This document shows, piece after piece, positions 30,671 to 41,131 of a stretch of DNA of 64,000 nt. A program made the translations under genes and the position numbers. Positions within the stretch are counted from its first letter, which is position 1, and each line of letters starts with the position of its first letter. Under the pieces are notes generated by a model. That model saw only the letters and a program-made list of their open reading frames with translations. It did not search any database and had not been told where the DNA came from. The stretch comes from Doryteuthis pealeii (lineage: Eukaryota > Mollusca > Cephalopoda > Myopsida > Loliginidae): positions 62,742,618-62,806,617 of the forward strand of contig CM042157.1 in NCBI GenBank assembly GCA_023376005.1. Direction: 5' to 3'.

Positions 30671-31650
30671 AAAAGTTTTTTTTAAAAAGGAAAGACGGTA
30701 TAATATTGAAAAGGTAAGAAATTAAGTCATAGAGAAATAAAAAGACGAAAAGGAAAAAAGAAAAAGAAAGAAAGCGAAAAAAGAATTAAGTCAGAGAGAG
30801 GGGGGAGAGAGAAATGAAAAGACGAAAAGAAAAAGAGAAGGAAATACGACAAAGAAAGAGAAAGAAAGAAAAAGAAAGAAATTAAGTCAGTGAGAGAAAG
30901 GGAGAGAAGGGGAGAGGGAGAGAGAGGGGAGAGGAGAGGGGAGAGAAATGAAAAGACGAAAAAGAAAAAGAGAAGGAAATACGACAAAGAAGAGAAAGAA
31001 AGAAAAAGAAAGAAATTAAGTCAGTGAGAGAAAGGGGGAGAGGGGAGAGGGGAGAGAGGGAGAGGGGAGAGAGAGGGGAGAGAAATGAAAAGACGAAAAG
31101 AAAAGAGAAGGAAATACGACAAAGAAAAAGAAAGAAAGAAGAAAGAAATTAAGTCAGAGTGATAGAGAGAGGGAGAGAAATGAAAAGACAAAAAAGAAAA
31201 AGAGAAGGAAATACGAGAAAGAAAAAGAAAAAGAAGAAAGATATTAAGTCAGAGTGAGAGAGGGGAGAGAGGAGAGAGAAGGAGAGAAATGAAAAGACGA
31301 AAAAGAAAAAGAGAAGGAAATACGACAAAGAAAGAGAAAGAAAGAAAAAGAAAGAAATTAAGTCAGTGAGAGAAAGGGGGAGAGGGAGGAGAGGGGAGAG
31401 GAGAGAGAGGGGAGAGAAATGAAAAGACGAAAAAAAAAGAGAAGGAAATACGACAAAGAAAAAGAAAGAAAGAAAAAGAAGAAAGATATTAAGTCAGAGA
31501 AAGGTGGGGAGAGAGAAAAATAACGACGACAAAGAAAAAGAAAGAAAGAAAAAAAAGAAATTAAGTCAGAGAGAGAGAGGGGGTAGAGGGGGGGGAAGAA
31601 ATGAAAAGACGAAAAAGAAACATAAAGAAAGGAAAAAGAAAAAGAAAAAT
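29990..31650. repeat. Purine (GA)n tract with ~100-150-bp higher-order repeats
   Basis: Plus strand almost all A/G. Perfect (GA)n runs occur at 30353-30389, 30462-30481 and 30631-30667. From 30780 a longer unit recurs about seven times: GAAATGAAAAGACGAAAA, GAGAAGGAAATACGACAAAG, GAAATTAAGTCAGTGAGAG. No genes. Confidence 0.93.
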
Positions 31651-32188
31651 GTAAGAAAATTAAAACAAGGCGTAATAGAATAAAAAAAATAAATTGGAAA
31701 AGTCTTACTAAATAAAATAAAAAATAAAGATTCTAAATTAAAAACGTTTATGTGACAAAAAGGCGTTTAACACGAAATACAAGATTTCGACTGAACGAGT
31801 CAAATCTAAAAAAGGAAGGAATAGAAAAAAAAAAGACCCGACTTCTAAATTTATAGTCACAGACGACAACGTCAGAACATTTAAGTGCGAAAAGTAGATT
31901 ATTTTAAACATGAAAGAAAGAAGAGAAGAGAAGAAGAAAACTATTAGTTACTTGAATGAATAGGTTAATGAACACTGTAAAAGAATACGTCTATTTTGAA
32001 TACCGAATGAATGGAGGGGGGGGGAAGCTTGTATTAAAAACAAATTAAATTAATTCGTTTAGAATGTCATAGTCGTCGACTTACGACCTAGCAATCTATT
32101 CGACTTGCGACGACTCGCACTTACGTCTTTGAACAAAAGACCAACATCTTTTATTTTTTTTTTTTTAATAGACAACTTTTTGTTTTTG
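31651..32188. other. Unassigned AT-rich sequence
   Basis: No gene or repeat recognised apart from A/G-rich remnants and a T run at 32152-32166. Confidence 0.5.
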
Positions 32189-32440
32189 TTAGCTCAGTCG
32201 GTAGAGCGTTCGGCTAGAAACCACAAGTTTCCTAGTTCGATACCGGTCCTCGCCAAGTCAGCGTATGAGTAGCACGGGGATCTGTGCGGTAAAGTAAAGA
32301 GCTGATGGTAGGTGTGGCGCTCCACCTCAGACGCCAAAACAATCTCCTTTGTCTAGCGCTATTGAAAAGGGGATAGACTCCCTCGCTGACTGACTGATAC
32401 CGACTTTAGGCCGCCCCGACGACTTTTACTTACTTTACGG
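32189..32440 (+). mobile_element. tRNA-derived SINE family A, complete
   Basis: TTAGCTCAGTCGGTAGAGCG (A box) and TAGTTCGATACCGG (B box), then the standard body and a GACTTTTACTTACTTT tail, running straight into a CGGCATATGAACCCTTTTCG end motif at 32441. Confidence 0.92.
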
Positions 32441-32654
32441 CATATGAACCCTTTTCGGGTCATTTAATGCCTAATCAAATCGTTTTGATAGATACATGAC
32501 TCAGTTATATTATTGAGATTTTTCGGACTGTTGTCCTCATTTTATTGTTACACAAAGTGTCGGTCAATGTGACCTCCGGCCTTCTTTAGGTGTTTTTTTT
32601 GGGGGGGGGGTTTGTCGAACTCGGGAACCTCTATGTCATTATTGAAACAAAAGG

Positions 32655-32770
32655 ACTCCGGTTGCGTACAGTACCTGCGATTGCTTAAGTGGTCACCCAA
32701 TTAAGTATTGAACAGATTCATCATCGTTTAACTTCGGTGATCTAGCGGAAATCAGTGCTTTCAGTGCGAC
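32655..32770 (-). mobile_element. 5S rRNA-like SINE head
   Basis: Minus strand: AGATCACCGAAGTTAAACGATG, TACTTAATTGGGTGACCAC and GCAGGTACTGTACGCAACC. This is the best 5S match in the window, following GAAGCTAAGC, TACTTGGATGGGAGACC and GGTGCTGTAGGC. The 5' half of 5S is not present. Confidence 0.65.
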
Positions 32771-33017
32771 TTGACTGTGATTTTCATAAGGTAAGCAACT
32801 TAAATAAGGGCTGACTGGTTGGTTGGTTTTTAATGGCATATCAAACCTTGTGGGTTATCTAATGCCAAATCATACATGTGTGTGTGTGTGTGTGTGTGTT
32901 TTACAATTTGCTTGTGTATATTTGGTTTGGGGGCTGGTTTTGAAGGCTATCACTATGCGAATGTAAAGACAGATGAGGTAACGAGGATATTGTTCATTTA
33001 CCTGTGATTTATTGTTT

Positions 33018-33056
33018 TCTTAATATTTCGGGATGAAATATCCCTTCGTCAGAAGA
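33018..33056 (-). ncRNA. Hammerhead-like ribozyme motif
   Basis: Minus strand: stem I TCTT / AAGA, core CTGACGA, stem II GGGAT / ATCCC (perfect) with one extra A before it, GAAA, and TATT as a minimal stem III. Same layout as 49926-49966. Confidence 0.55.
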
Positions 33057-33229
33057 CTTCTAAAAGGTCGGAGTCATATAGAGAATGCTCACGACTGCTT
33101 GTATCAATCCGTTCTGTTGGTATTTTGTACTTGTTTGTGGTGGTGATGGTGGAAGCGTGTATGTTCGTATGTTTCATGTATTAATATTCTTCCAAATGCT
33201 TATGCGTGTTTGTGTGTGCACATATATTT

Positions 33230-34130
33230 TTGTTGGTGGTCATTCACTAGAGCCTGAGTGATAGCAAGTCTCCTCAGGTCTCCAAGACCGAGTGTTTTAG
33301 CCGATCTCAACAATGCTGTTTGGATGGTCTCGATTCTTCCTCGGATTTCCAATTCATCCAGACTCTTTTCCAAACCTCTGGGGATCGTTTCAAGAGTACC
33401 AATTACAATTGATAGGAATTTTACCTTCATGTTCTACAGGTTTTTTTTTAGGTTTGTTTGTTTGTCTTTCAGTTCTCTAGACAGGTCCAAGTATTTGTCT
33501 ATCTTTTCATTTTCTTTCATTTTTACTGTGATCTACCGGGACGACAAAATCCGCGAGATGACAAGTTCTCTTCACTAGCTCTGGTTTCGGTTATTTCCTA
33601 TAAATCTAACATAAATAAAGGGGAACCACTCTTGACTGATAAATTATTTATTTATTTATTTATTGATCTACTAGGAAAAAAGAAAACGGGGTTAGGGTTA
33701 GGGTTTAGGGTTAGTTTAATGGGAAAATAAATAAACAAATTATCAGTCAAGAGTGGTCCCCCTTTGTTTATGTTAGACTTATAGGAAATAACCATGGTTT
33801 CTTAACCGGGATTAGGCGATCCTTCTGTATCCTGAAGTCCCAGAGAATTTCATGAGTCTCATTCTCTGGGGACGATTCTGGTTTGTGCATGTACGATTTA
33901 GTAGCATGGTGAAATTTTAATTCCTAGCATGATTTCCAGTGAATCACCTTTCCCACCCAGTCGTACCTAGTCTTATATTCTCTTTGTGCTAGTTTACTGC
34001 ATTCGCTTATTATATGGTTAACAGTTTCGTGTTTGTCTCCACGCATGCCACACTTGCTATTTTGTTGCATCTGAAACCTTCGCACGAACAGGGCAGTGAA
34101 AACTTCAAACGAACAGACTTCCAAGACAGT
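33230..34130 (-). pseudogene. LINE ORF C-terminal part, split by a MITE
   Basis: On the minus strand from 34124: CGMRGDKHETVNHIISECS, KLAQREYKTRYDWVGKVIHW (zinc-knuckle region typical of LINE ORF2 ends). After the MITE at 33588-33791 the frame resumes as KVKFLSIVIGTLETIPRGL, then LDELEIRGRIETIQTALL and RSAKTLGLGDLRRLAI. The nucleotide 3' end (GAGACTTGCTATCACTCAGG) matches the other LINE ends. Frames are shifted between pieces, so it is dead. Confidence 0.8.
33588..33791. mobile_element. MITE with ~55-bp TIRs and internal TTAGGG repeats
   Basis: The left TIR starts GGTTATTTCCTATAA and runs through CACTCTTGACTGATAA; the right end is its complement with few changes. The core holds GGGTTAGGGTTAGGGTTTAG (33688-33714), the animal telomere motif. 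The flanks CTGGTTTC and ATGGTTTC look like an 8-bp target duplication with one mismatch. It sits inside the LINE relic. Confidence 0.85.
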
Positions 34131-34159
34131 TCATGATCCACTGCCTAAGCCTCCAACCC

Positions 34160-34440
34160 GGCCTTCGGGACGGGGGTCCAGTGAGCTTCGGCCACTGGAT
34201 CGGTGAGATGGTAAATTAGTAGCGTCGATCCCAGAGGGCCATCCCTCCAGGCAATACCTGTCCCCTTGATTTAAAGGGGCAGGGCTGGGTTTATTGCCCA
34301 GCGCCTGAGGCGCCCCCTTGAGGGTGAATGCCGACGGGATCGACGCAATTTTTCTACCCGCCACCCATGAGTCTCGGCTTGTGGGTGGTCCCACATAAAT
34401 AGGGCCTTCATGCCTGACTCGGTACGAGTGGGGTACTGGG
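34160..34440 (+). mobile_element. Repeat family D
   Basis: GCCATCCCTCCAGGCAATACC, GGGTTTATTGCCCAGCGCC, GCCGACGGGATCGACGCA and GGCTTGTGGGTGGTCCCACA. This copy extends further 5' (CGACCCAGAGGG region) than the dimer at 25581. Confidence 0.85.
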
Positions 34441-34505
34441 AAAATAAAACCCAAGCCTCCAACACACCCATTTTACAGGCTACGGCGAGGCGGCCGATTG
34501 GTTAA

Positions 34506-34766
34506 TCAACAGAGTTTTAGATTTGCATCAGCGTACTTCATTCGTTCCTTCTTCCAAACTGCTCTACGACAACATGCGTATGCAAATCGTGGACGTTTTC
34601 GTGCGTGATATCGCGTATCTTGCTCACGACTATCACACTCCTCCCTGATCTGAAGATCACACAAAGGACAATGTGGAGCAGGTCGTTTTATCCTGATACT
34701 TCGTCTCAGTGAAGCGGGCTCGGCTATCTCCTCAGTGGTACTTTCCTCTGACGGCATCACCGTCAC
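34506..34766 (-). pseudogene. Possible retroelement ORF remnant (86 codons)
   Basis: A minus-strand frame reading SLRRSIRIKRPAPHCPLCDL, then REQDTRYHARKRPRFAYACC. Composition is GC-richer and protein-like, with a CxxC pair and arginine-rich text, and it lies next to LINE ends. I do not recognise a family. Confidence 0.35.
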
Positions 34767-34767
34767 C

Positions 34768-34974
34768 TTTATTATGGTTAGTGCTCTTGGTCCTCAAATG
34801 TTTGGGAAGAAAAAGATTGATGGAATTGAAAATCAGAGGAAGAATCGTGATAATCCAGACGACAGCATTGTTGAGATCAGTTAGAATACTCAGAAGAATC
34901 TTGAAGGCCTGAGGGACTTGTTGTCACTCAGAATCCAGTGAATGACCACCAGCTAACGCAAAAAAAAACTGCCA

Positions 34975-35034
<60 letters not shown>

Positions 35035-35052
35035 AAGAAGAAGAGAAGAAGA
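34768..35052 (+). pseudogene. LINE 3' end with (AAT)n(AAG)n tail
   Basis: Contains TGGTTAGTGCTCTTGGTCCT, GGAATTGAAAATCAGAGG, TTAGAATACTCAGAAGAATC and CTTGTTGTCACTCAGAATCC, then AAATAATAAT and AAGAAG runs. Decayed coding end like 35163-35429. Confidence 0.8.
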
Positions 35053-35162
35053 AGAATCTTTTGAGATAAAGTCGGACCATCCTAACCCAGCCAAGAGACC
35101 AGACCTAGTGTTGATTACCAAAAAAAAAAAAAAAGAAAAAGAAAAGAAAAACGGATCAACTG

Positions 35163-35494
35163 GTGGACTTTGCGGTTTCAACAGATCACAGGGTGAAGCT
35201 GAAGGAAAATAAAAAGATGGATAAATACCTGGACCTTGTCAGAAAATTGAAAACGCTAAGGAATATGAGAGTGAAAGTGATACCAATTGTAGTTGGTGCA
35301 CTTGGAACGGTCCCAGTAAACTTGGCAAAAAGACTGGAGGATCTGGACATCAGAGGAAGAATTGAGACCATCCAGACTACTGTATTGCTGCAATCGGTTA
35401 GAATAATCAGAAGAGTCCTGGAGACCTGAGGAGACTTGTTGTCACTCAGACTCCAGTGAAATACCATCAGCTAACGCTGATGTGAAAAACTCAA

Positions 35495-35566
<72 letters not shown>

Positions 35567-35592
35567 AAGAAGAAGAAGAAGAAGAAGAAGAA
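35163..35592 (+). pseudogene. LINE ORF C-terminus (88 codons open) and 3' tail
   Basis: Open frame: VSTDHRVKLKENKKMDKYLD, LVRKLKTLRNMRVKVIPIVV, GALGTVPVNLAKRLEDLDIR, IETIQTTVLLQSVRIIRRVL. The KVIPIVIGALGTVP...LQ....LLG...ILRKVL pattern is the usual C-terminus of invertebrate LINE reverse-transcriptase ORFs. A stop follows, then a shared 3' UTR (CACTCAGACTCCAGTGAA) and (AAT)n(AAG)n. The element is 5'-truncated; no reverse transcriptase domain remains. Confidence 0.85.
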
Positions 35593-36147
35593 ACTTGAGA
35601 TTAACTGATAATATGTGCAGTGTGTGTATTTATGACTTAAATAAACAGGGGAGAAAAAATATGAATGAAATGAAGACATAAAAATATGGAAGTGAATTCG
35701 TCTAAAAATATGCTTAAATTTCATGAATAGAACGAAGAACGAAGAGAGGGAAGAAGAAAAAAAACTTTACAATTTTTTTTATTTATTTTTATCGTCTTTA
35801 CATTTTTCCCTTTATAGTCGCCATTTTATATTGAACATTGGTATGACGTCCAAAAAAAAAAAAAAAGATGAGGGGGAGGTGGAATCTTCCAAGAAATTCC
35901 AAAATACATTCAGCAGCGTAAAGAAAGCAATTGAAATGAAACGATGACGCATTCCACGTAAGAGACAGACAGACAGACGGAAACAGAGGTCACGTGATCA
36001 ACACGAACCTTTCTGCCCTTACTCTTAGATTCTAGATCAGAGGTTCATTGTGACTAGTAGGACCTGTGGATATACCACAATATGATCATTTAATTATTAC
36101 AACATTTGATACGTTTACTCAAGAGCTATTGCTAAATAGTTTAATAT
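35593..36147. other. Unassigned sequence
   Basis: Contains AGACAGACAGACAGAC (35964-35980) and AAGAGCTATTG...TAATATG at 36118, which echoes 20815-20840 in reverse (GTGGATATACCACAATATGA at 36066 against 20863-20882). No gene seen. Confidence 0.45.
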
Positions 36148-36402
36148 GTAAAGTAAAGTAAAGTCGTCGGGGGGGGGGCCTAAAGTCGGTATCAGCCAGT
36201 CAGCGAGGGAGTCTATCCCCTTTTCAATAGCGCTAGACCAAGGAGATTGTTTTTGGCGTCTGAGGTGGAGCGCCACACCTACCATCAGCTCCTTACTTTA
36301 CCGCACAGATCCCTGTGCTACTCATACGCTGAGTTGGCGAGGGCCGGTATCGAACTAGGAACCCTGTGGTTTCTGGCCGAACGCTCTACCGACTGAGCTA
36401 TG
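36148..36402 (-). mobile_element. tRNA-derived SINE family A
   Basis: Minus-strand head TAGCTCAGTCGGTAGAGCG, B box AGTTCGATACC, full body and AAGTAAAG tail. Confidence 0.92.
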
Positions 36403-36818
36403 TAAAAAGTACAATAATCTTGATTTAACTTTATCTGACGCTTTTTTGTCCATCTTTTCATTATATTCGATTGAAATAGATTAGTGTTATCGCGTCCGCG
36501 TGCTCACCCCTCTCTCTTTTTTCCCCAACTCTTTCTTTTTTTTTATTATATTTTTTCTGTAAGACATGTCTTTTTTCTTCCCTTTTCTTTCTTTATAATA
36601 AAAACAGAATGGTCCATTATTTAGTTGAGGTGACGACACTCATAAGAATTTGACAAATAAGCATCACCAGATAATTAGGATTTACATTTTTTCATTTCAT
36701 CTTGGATGATTTGGACGGTCTCATTTTTAACCAGAGAGATTTGCAAGACGATTACGGTCGGAAGATTAAGGAACAAGAGTATTAATATATGGATAGTCTA
36801 CTTTTTCTTATAGGTGTT

Positions 36819-36990
36819 TCGGTCTAGCCCAGTTTGTAGAACATCCGCCTAGAAACCGCAAGGTTCCGGGTTCGACACCGGCACCTTGCCAACTCAGCAC
36901 ATCAGTAGGACAGCCTGGATCTTTACGGTAAAGTGAGGAGCTGATGGTAGGTGTGGTACTTCACCTCAGACGCAATAACAATTTCCATAA
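36819..36990 (+). mobile_element. tRNA-derived SINE family A, older copy
   Basis: CTAGCCCAGTTTGTAGAACAT, GGTTCGACACCGG, AGTGAGGAGCTGATGGTAGG. Diverged and 3'-truncated, running into SINE B sequence. Confidence 0.8.
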
Positions 36991-36994
36991 TAAA

Positions 36995-37135
36995 AGGAAT
37001 CGGCGACACGGGTTCAAATCCTGGATGAGGTTGGTTGCATTTCACATAGTGGTGATATCCTTGGGAAAGGTATCCAGCCAACTCTTCTCCCACGAGCTAT
37101 GGGTAAATAGGAAATTTTGGGCTCTTTAAACCTTT
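36995..37135 (+). mobile_element. SINE family B fragment
   Basis: GGGTTCAAATCCTGGATGAGG, TTGGGAAAGGTATCCAGCC and CACGAGCTATGGGTAAATAG. Confidence 0.65.
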
Positions 37136-37209
37136 AAAAATTTTAAAAATGGATTTCTGTTAAAAAAAAAATAACTGGTTTATATGGACCACTTAACGGT
37201 AAAAAAAAA

Positions 37210-37490
37210 CCCACCCTGTTGTTGGGGCTGTAAAATACACCGATTACATCCCTGCAGAGGTGTAAGACAGTCCCTCAACGAGGCTACTTGCTGGCCGTGG
37301 GTGGTGACCAGTGATTCTTAAGGACGGAATCCTGATGGCTGAGAGATCAATTGACTATCACGTGACTAACAAATGCTGATAGTTACTAATGTGATGCTTC
37401 AAAATCACTGATGTGTATTATTCTCTTAAACTGAGTCTTACCCCTCTGCAGAGGTGCAGTTTGTGTATTCTAAAGCCCCACCGACAGGGC
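37210..37490 (-). repeat. Repeat family C fragments
   Basis: Pieces of the family C end: CACCGATTACATCCCTGCAG, GGTGGTGACCAGTGATTCTT and, in plus orientation, CTCTGCAGAGGTGCAGTTTG (37445-37465). Orientation is mixed. Confidence 0.5.
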
Positions 37491-37693
37491 TAATCACTGA
37501 TGTGTATCATTCTCTTAAACTAAGACAGTTTCAGACAAACTCGTTCCAAATACTACCAGTCAACCTTTTCAAAAACATTAAACTAGAGGGCAATTTGAAT
37601 TTTCTTTACAAAAAAAAACAAAAAAAAACAACTTTTCATCATGATCTGACCAAAGACTAACCAAACATAACCAAATACTACCATAAAAAAACC

Positions 37694-38290
37694 GGTGCGG
37701 TTATAGTATGTGGTCTACCTTTTTGATTCTGTTATAGTATAGTATGTGGCCTACCTTTTTGATTCTGTTATAGTATGATTCTGTTATAGTATGTTGCCTA
37801 CCTTTTTGATTCTGTTATAGTATGTTGCCTACCTTTTTGATTCTGTTATAGTATGTTGCCTACCTTTTGATTGTATGTTGCCTACCTTTTTGATTCTGTT
37901 ATAGTATGAGGCCTACCTTTTTGATTCTATTATAGTATGTGGCCTACCCGGTTTGAATGTGTCCTACCTCAGTAAGAGTATATTTATAGATATAAGTAGT
38001 AGGCAATTTATTGAAACTAATTATTTTTCACATATATTCAATTTCAAGAAATGCAATTCAGTCATAAGCTGTATATAGTAATTAAGAATAATTTTAAAAT
38101 GCTTATCCATAATTTACATGAATCAGAGATCTATTTAATTCTAAAATATTATAAAATTCTGAAATAGAGTTAGGGTTAGCAGTTATTATTATAACCTTAT
38201 ATGCTTTTTATGGTAGGCCACATACTATAAGAGAGACATGATTTCGTAGGCCACATTCAAAAGGTATGCCACATACTATAATGGTACCAA
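37694..38290. mobile_element. MITE family E, full copy with 31-bp left array
   Basis: The left end is GGTGCGGTTATAGTATGTGG, the right end GCCACATACTATAATGGTACC. The left subterminal part is about nine units of GTTATAGTATGTTGCCTACC plus TTTTTGATTCT; the right part holds a single 51-bp unit. The middle matches 62540-62700. Confidence 0.88.
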
Positions 38291-38480
38291 AAAACCAAAT
38301 ACCCTAAAACCCGAAACCCATATGAAAGACAAATTCTATTTAACCCTTTACATTGGCATTGAATGACCCACAGTGGTTGACATGCCGTTGTTGGGTTCAA
38401 GTTATAATATAAATTATAATTAGTTGAACAAACAACTCCGACCAAAAGTGTTAAACATAACATTATGGACTTTAATATAA

Positions 38481-38755
38481 GGAAGCGCGTGGTGTAATGG
38501 TTAAAGTCATGGGAAATGGACTCGTCGCCCCGAGTTCAAATCCTGGACGTGGTAATTGCATTTCACTTGGGAAAGGTATGAATCCTACTCTCCCTCCAGC
38601 TATGGGTAAATAGCAGGGCAGACTGGGTTCTTTAACCATGGCTAGGTAACCAGACTAGGAGAAGGAAAACTCTGAATTCAAACCTGTTGAACTCTGCTTA
38701 AGAAATTGACCTTGTGTCGTATCCTGCTCGTGCGGAGGAGTTGGTAAATATATAT
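38481..38755 (+). mobile_element. tRNA-like SINE family B, best copy
   Basis: Head GCGTGGTGTAATGGTTAAAG (A-box region), GAGTTCAAATCCTGG (B box), body with CTCCAGCTATGGGTAAATAG and GGAAAACTCTGAATTCAAAC, and tail GCTCGTGCGGAGGAGTTGG followed by TAAATATATA. Confidence 0.9.
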
Positions 38756-38894
38756 GACATGAAATATATATACGTGACAAAGATGCATAATGTACATGTG
38801 AATGACACATAAAAAGAAGAAGAGTACAAAGTAGATATATCTAGAATATAGCAGTAATGAGGGGTTATGGAGAGTCCATAAGAATGTCACTTAC

Positions 38895-39150
38895 TAATGC
38901 CTGTGTGGGGTGAAAACACCCACACAGGGAGGGTGTAGACAAGTGTCTAACCCATGGTTGTCAAGTCCCGAGAAGAAAGAGAGAGTTCTAAACAGGCGCT
39001 TAAATACCAAAAAACCCTGGTGGTCAAAAACGGGAACCCAGAGGGAAGATAACTCTTCCAAGCAAAGGGAAGACAACCCAACACCGTTAAACAAAACTCC
39101 AGCCCAAACATCTTGCTCGTGCGGTGCGGTTGGTAAATATACTAATGTTG
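38895..39150. repeat. Segment with a 12-bp hairpin
   Basis: CCTGTGTGGGGTG and CACCCACACAGGG form a strong stem at 38900-38929. The right side (ATCTTGCTCGTGCGGTGCGG TTGGTAAATATA) resembles the SINE B tail. Confidence 0.55.
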
Positions 39151-39159
39151 TTGAGACTC

Positions 39160-39575
39160 TCAACAGATTCATTGCTCTCTTTTTATTTTGTTAACACGAA
39201 GATCTGTGAGATTTTATTCCGGTTTTATTTGTCGTGTCATTCGGGGGGAAAACAGAAACACCTGACACTGAGCCGTTTATGACTTCGCATCAGGTTTTTC
39301 TTCAGCTCTTTATTGACTTGATTTCTTTATAATATACGCCTTTTTAGAAAAGAACGAAAAAGGAAGTGACTCAAACGAAACAAAAAAAAAAACTAGACAT
39401 AAAAACAAAGACACAATGAATTAAAAAAATACAATAATAGAAGCGATCAGATTATTAGATTAATGAAGACGATCATGAAATACTTTCAAGGACTTTTGGT
39501 AGCGAGAGGAGAGACTTACCTCGAGAAGCAAAGCGGGTGCGAACCTCTCTCGCTTGTCTCGCTTGCAGGATGAGT
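39160..39575. other. Unassigned sequence
   Basis: Ordinary AT-rich sequence; no gene or repeat recognised. Confidence 0.4.
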
Positions 39576-39577
39576 AA

Positions 39578-39832
39578 AAGTAAGTAAAGTCGTCGGGACG
39601 GCCTAATATCGGTATCAGCCAATCAGCGATGGAGTCAATCCCCTTTTCACTAGCGCTAGACCAAGGAGATTGTTTTTGCATCTGAGGTGGAGCGCCACAC
39701 CTACCATCAGCTCCTTACTTTACCGCACAGATCCCTGTGCTACTCATAATGCTGAGTTGGCGAGGACCGGTATCGAACTAGGAACCTTGTGATTTCTAGC
39801 CGAACGCTCTACCGACTGAGCTAACCCGGCCC
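39578..39832 (-). mobile_element. tRNA-derived SINE family A
   Basis: Minus-strand head GGGCCGGGTTAGCTCAGTCG (longest 5' end of the family here), B box AGTTCGATACC, full body. Confidence 0.92.
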
Positions 39833-40298
39833 TATAAAAAGCTTTCGTCATACGCGATCTCTAAGCAAAGAGATATGGCGTTAGTAAATCTGCTCGTTTG
39901 CAAAGAAGTGCCCACAGAAGAACGCCACACGAGTTCGTCCTTGACTCTCCAGCAGTGTCTAAGTATACGAGAATAATTAACCGTAATCTCCGAATGGGAT
40001 CGGTTAATTATGTTTTGGTTGTTTAGTTTTGAAAAGAAACCAAAAAGAAGGGAAGAAAAAAAAAAAAAAAAAGAAAACCTGGTTTCAAAATGTCATTAAT
40101 AGGGAGTCCTAGGTTGAATGAAATTCTAAGGTGACATTTGAATGCATCTTATTTGTGGGTTGAATGACTCCCAGCAAGTTATAAGAAAGGATCTTTCTAC
40201 GCTCTCAGAATGTTAACTACAAGAAGGGGACATTAGAAATTTCTTAAAGGATTCTTTTGTAAATGGCAGATAGACTACAGATAAAGCATAATTAGACA

Positions 40299-40343
<45 letters not shown>

Positions 40344-40774
40344 GGCTCGGGCTTCTGTTTTGTCAATTAAAAATTGACAAAACAGAGACCCGAACAATCA
40401 AAGTTTTTTTTTTCTTCTTCTTTTTAGATTTGTCGCACATCTCTCGCCATTGAATGCGCCTCACCTGCGCAAAAATCAAGACAGAAATCTGAATTAGTTT
40501 TTCTAGTTTTATAAGAAGTGGCTCTTCTTTTCTGGTGAGTCTGAGAACTTTTTAAACGACCCTCGTATATTTATGATTCGGATTCCAGAATAGCCATCAA
40601 CAGAGGGGAGATAAGATGTAAAAAGTACTTTGAGAAACGAGAAGAGAGTCCATTTAGTTTTAATTCAGACCAGCTGGTTGATCGGGGGGTGGGGGTGCTC
40701 TCCGACCGCTCGTCATGGATAATGTCAGTGGTCCTAAAATGAAATGTCCTTAATATACAGAAAGCCATTAAAAT
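39833..40774. other. Unassigned sequence with (AT)n
   Basis: An (AT)n run at 40299-40339, then TTGTCAATTAAAAATTGACAA (40356-40377), a perfect short palindrome. No gene seen. Confidence 0.45.
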
Positions 40775-41131
40775 TCATTTAGCCTTTTGAGTCTTCTTGG
40801 GCAGAAGTACAGTCTGGATGTTGGGGAGGACATCACGTTGTGCAATGGTAACCCCGGACAACAGCTTGTTCAATTCCAGCTGCAAATGACGAGGGGTGAT
40901 TCTAGATTTCTTGTTATCCCTAGCAGCATTTCCTGCCAATTCAAGAACCTCAGCGGCCAGATATTCCATAACGGCGACCAGGTAGACAGGGGCACCGGCA
41001 CCGACACGTTCAGAATAATTGCCTTTACGCAGAAGACGATGAATACGACCGACAGGGAATTGAAGTCCGGCACGAGATGAACGGGTCTTACTCTTTCCAG
41101 TTACTTTACCTCCTTTGCCGCGTCCAGACGT
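40775..41131 (-). pseudogene. H2A: Histone H2A pseudogene: start codon lost, acidic patch deleted
   Basis: An intronless minus-strand frame of 118 codons from 41131 to TGA at 40775. It reads [40 protein letters not shown], then [20 protein letters not shown], and ends [10 protein letters not shown], so it is nearly all of canonical H2A. The ATG is ACG. The RHLQL-AIRNDE-ELNKLL segment reads [11 protein letters not shown], an in-frame loss of six residues including two acidic-patch positions. AQGGVLP is AQRDVLP. There is no premature stop. I find no histone 3' stem-loop in the ~60 bases after the stop. Most likely a recent dead copy; a divergent gene with an upstream start exon is less likely. 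Confidence 0.85.

Noticed and set aside
32530..32620. Hammerhead-like motif near TTCTTTAGGTG
   Set aside because: Core reads CTAAAGA and GAAA is GACA on the minus strand; too decayed to call.
32655..32770. 5S rRNA gene
   Set aside because: Only a diverged 3' half is present.
33688..33714. Chromosome end or fusion point (TTAGGG repeats)
   Set aside because: Only about four units, inside a TIR element inserted in a LINE relic.
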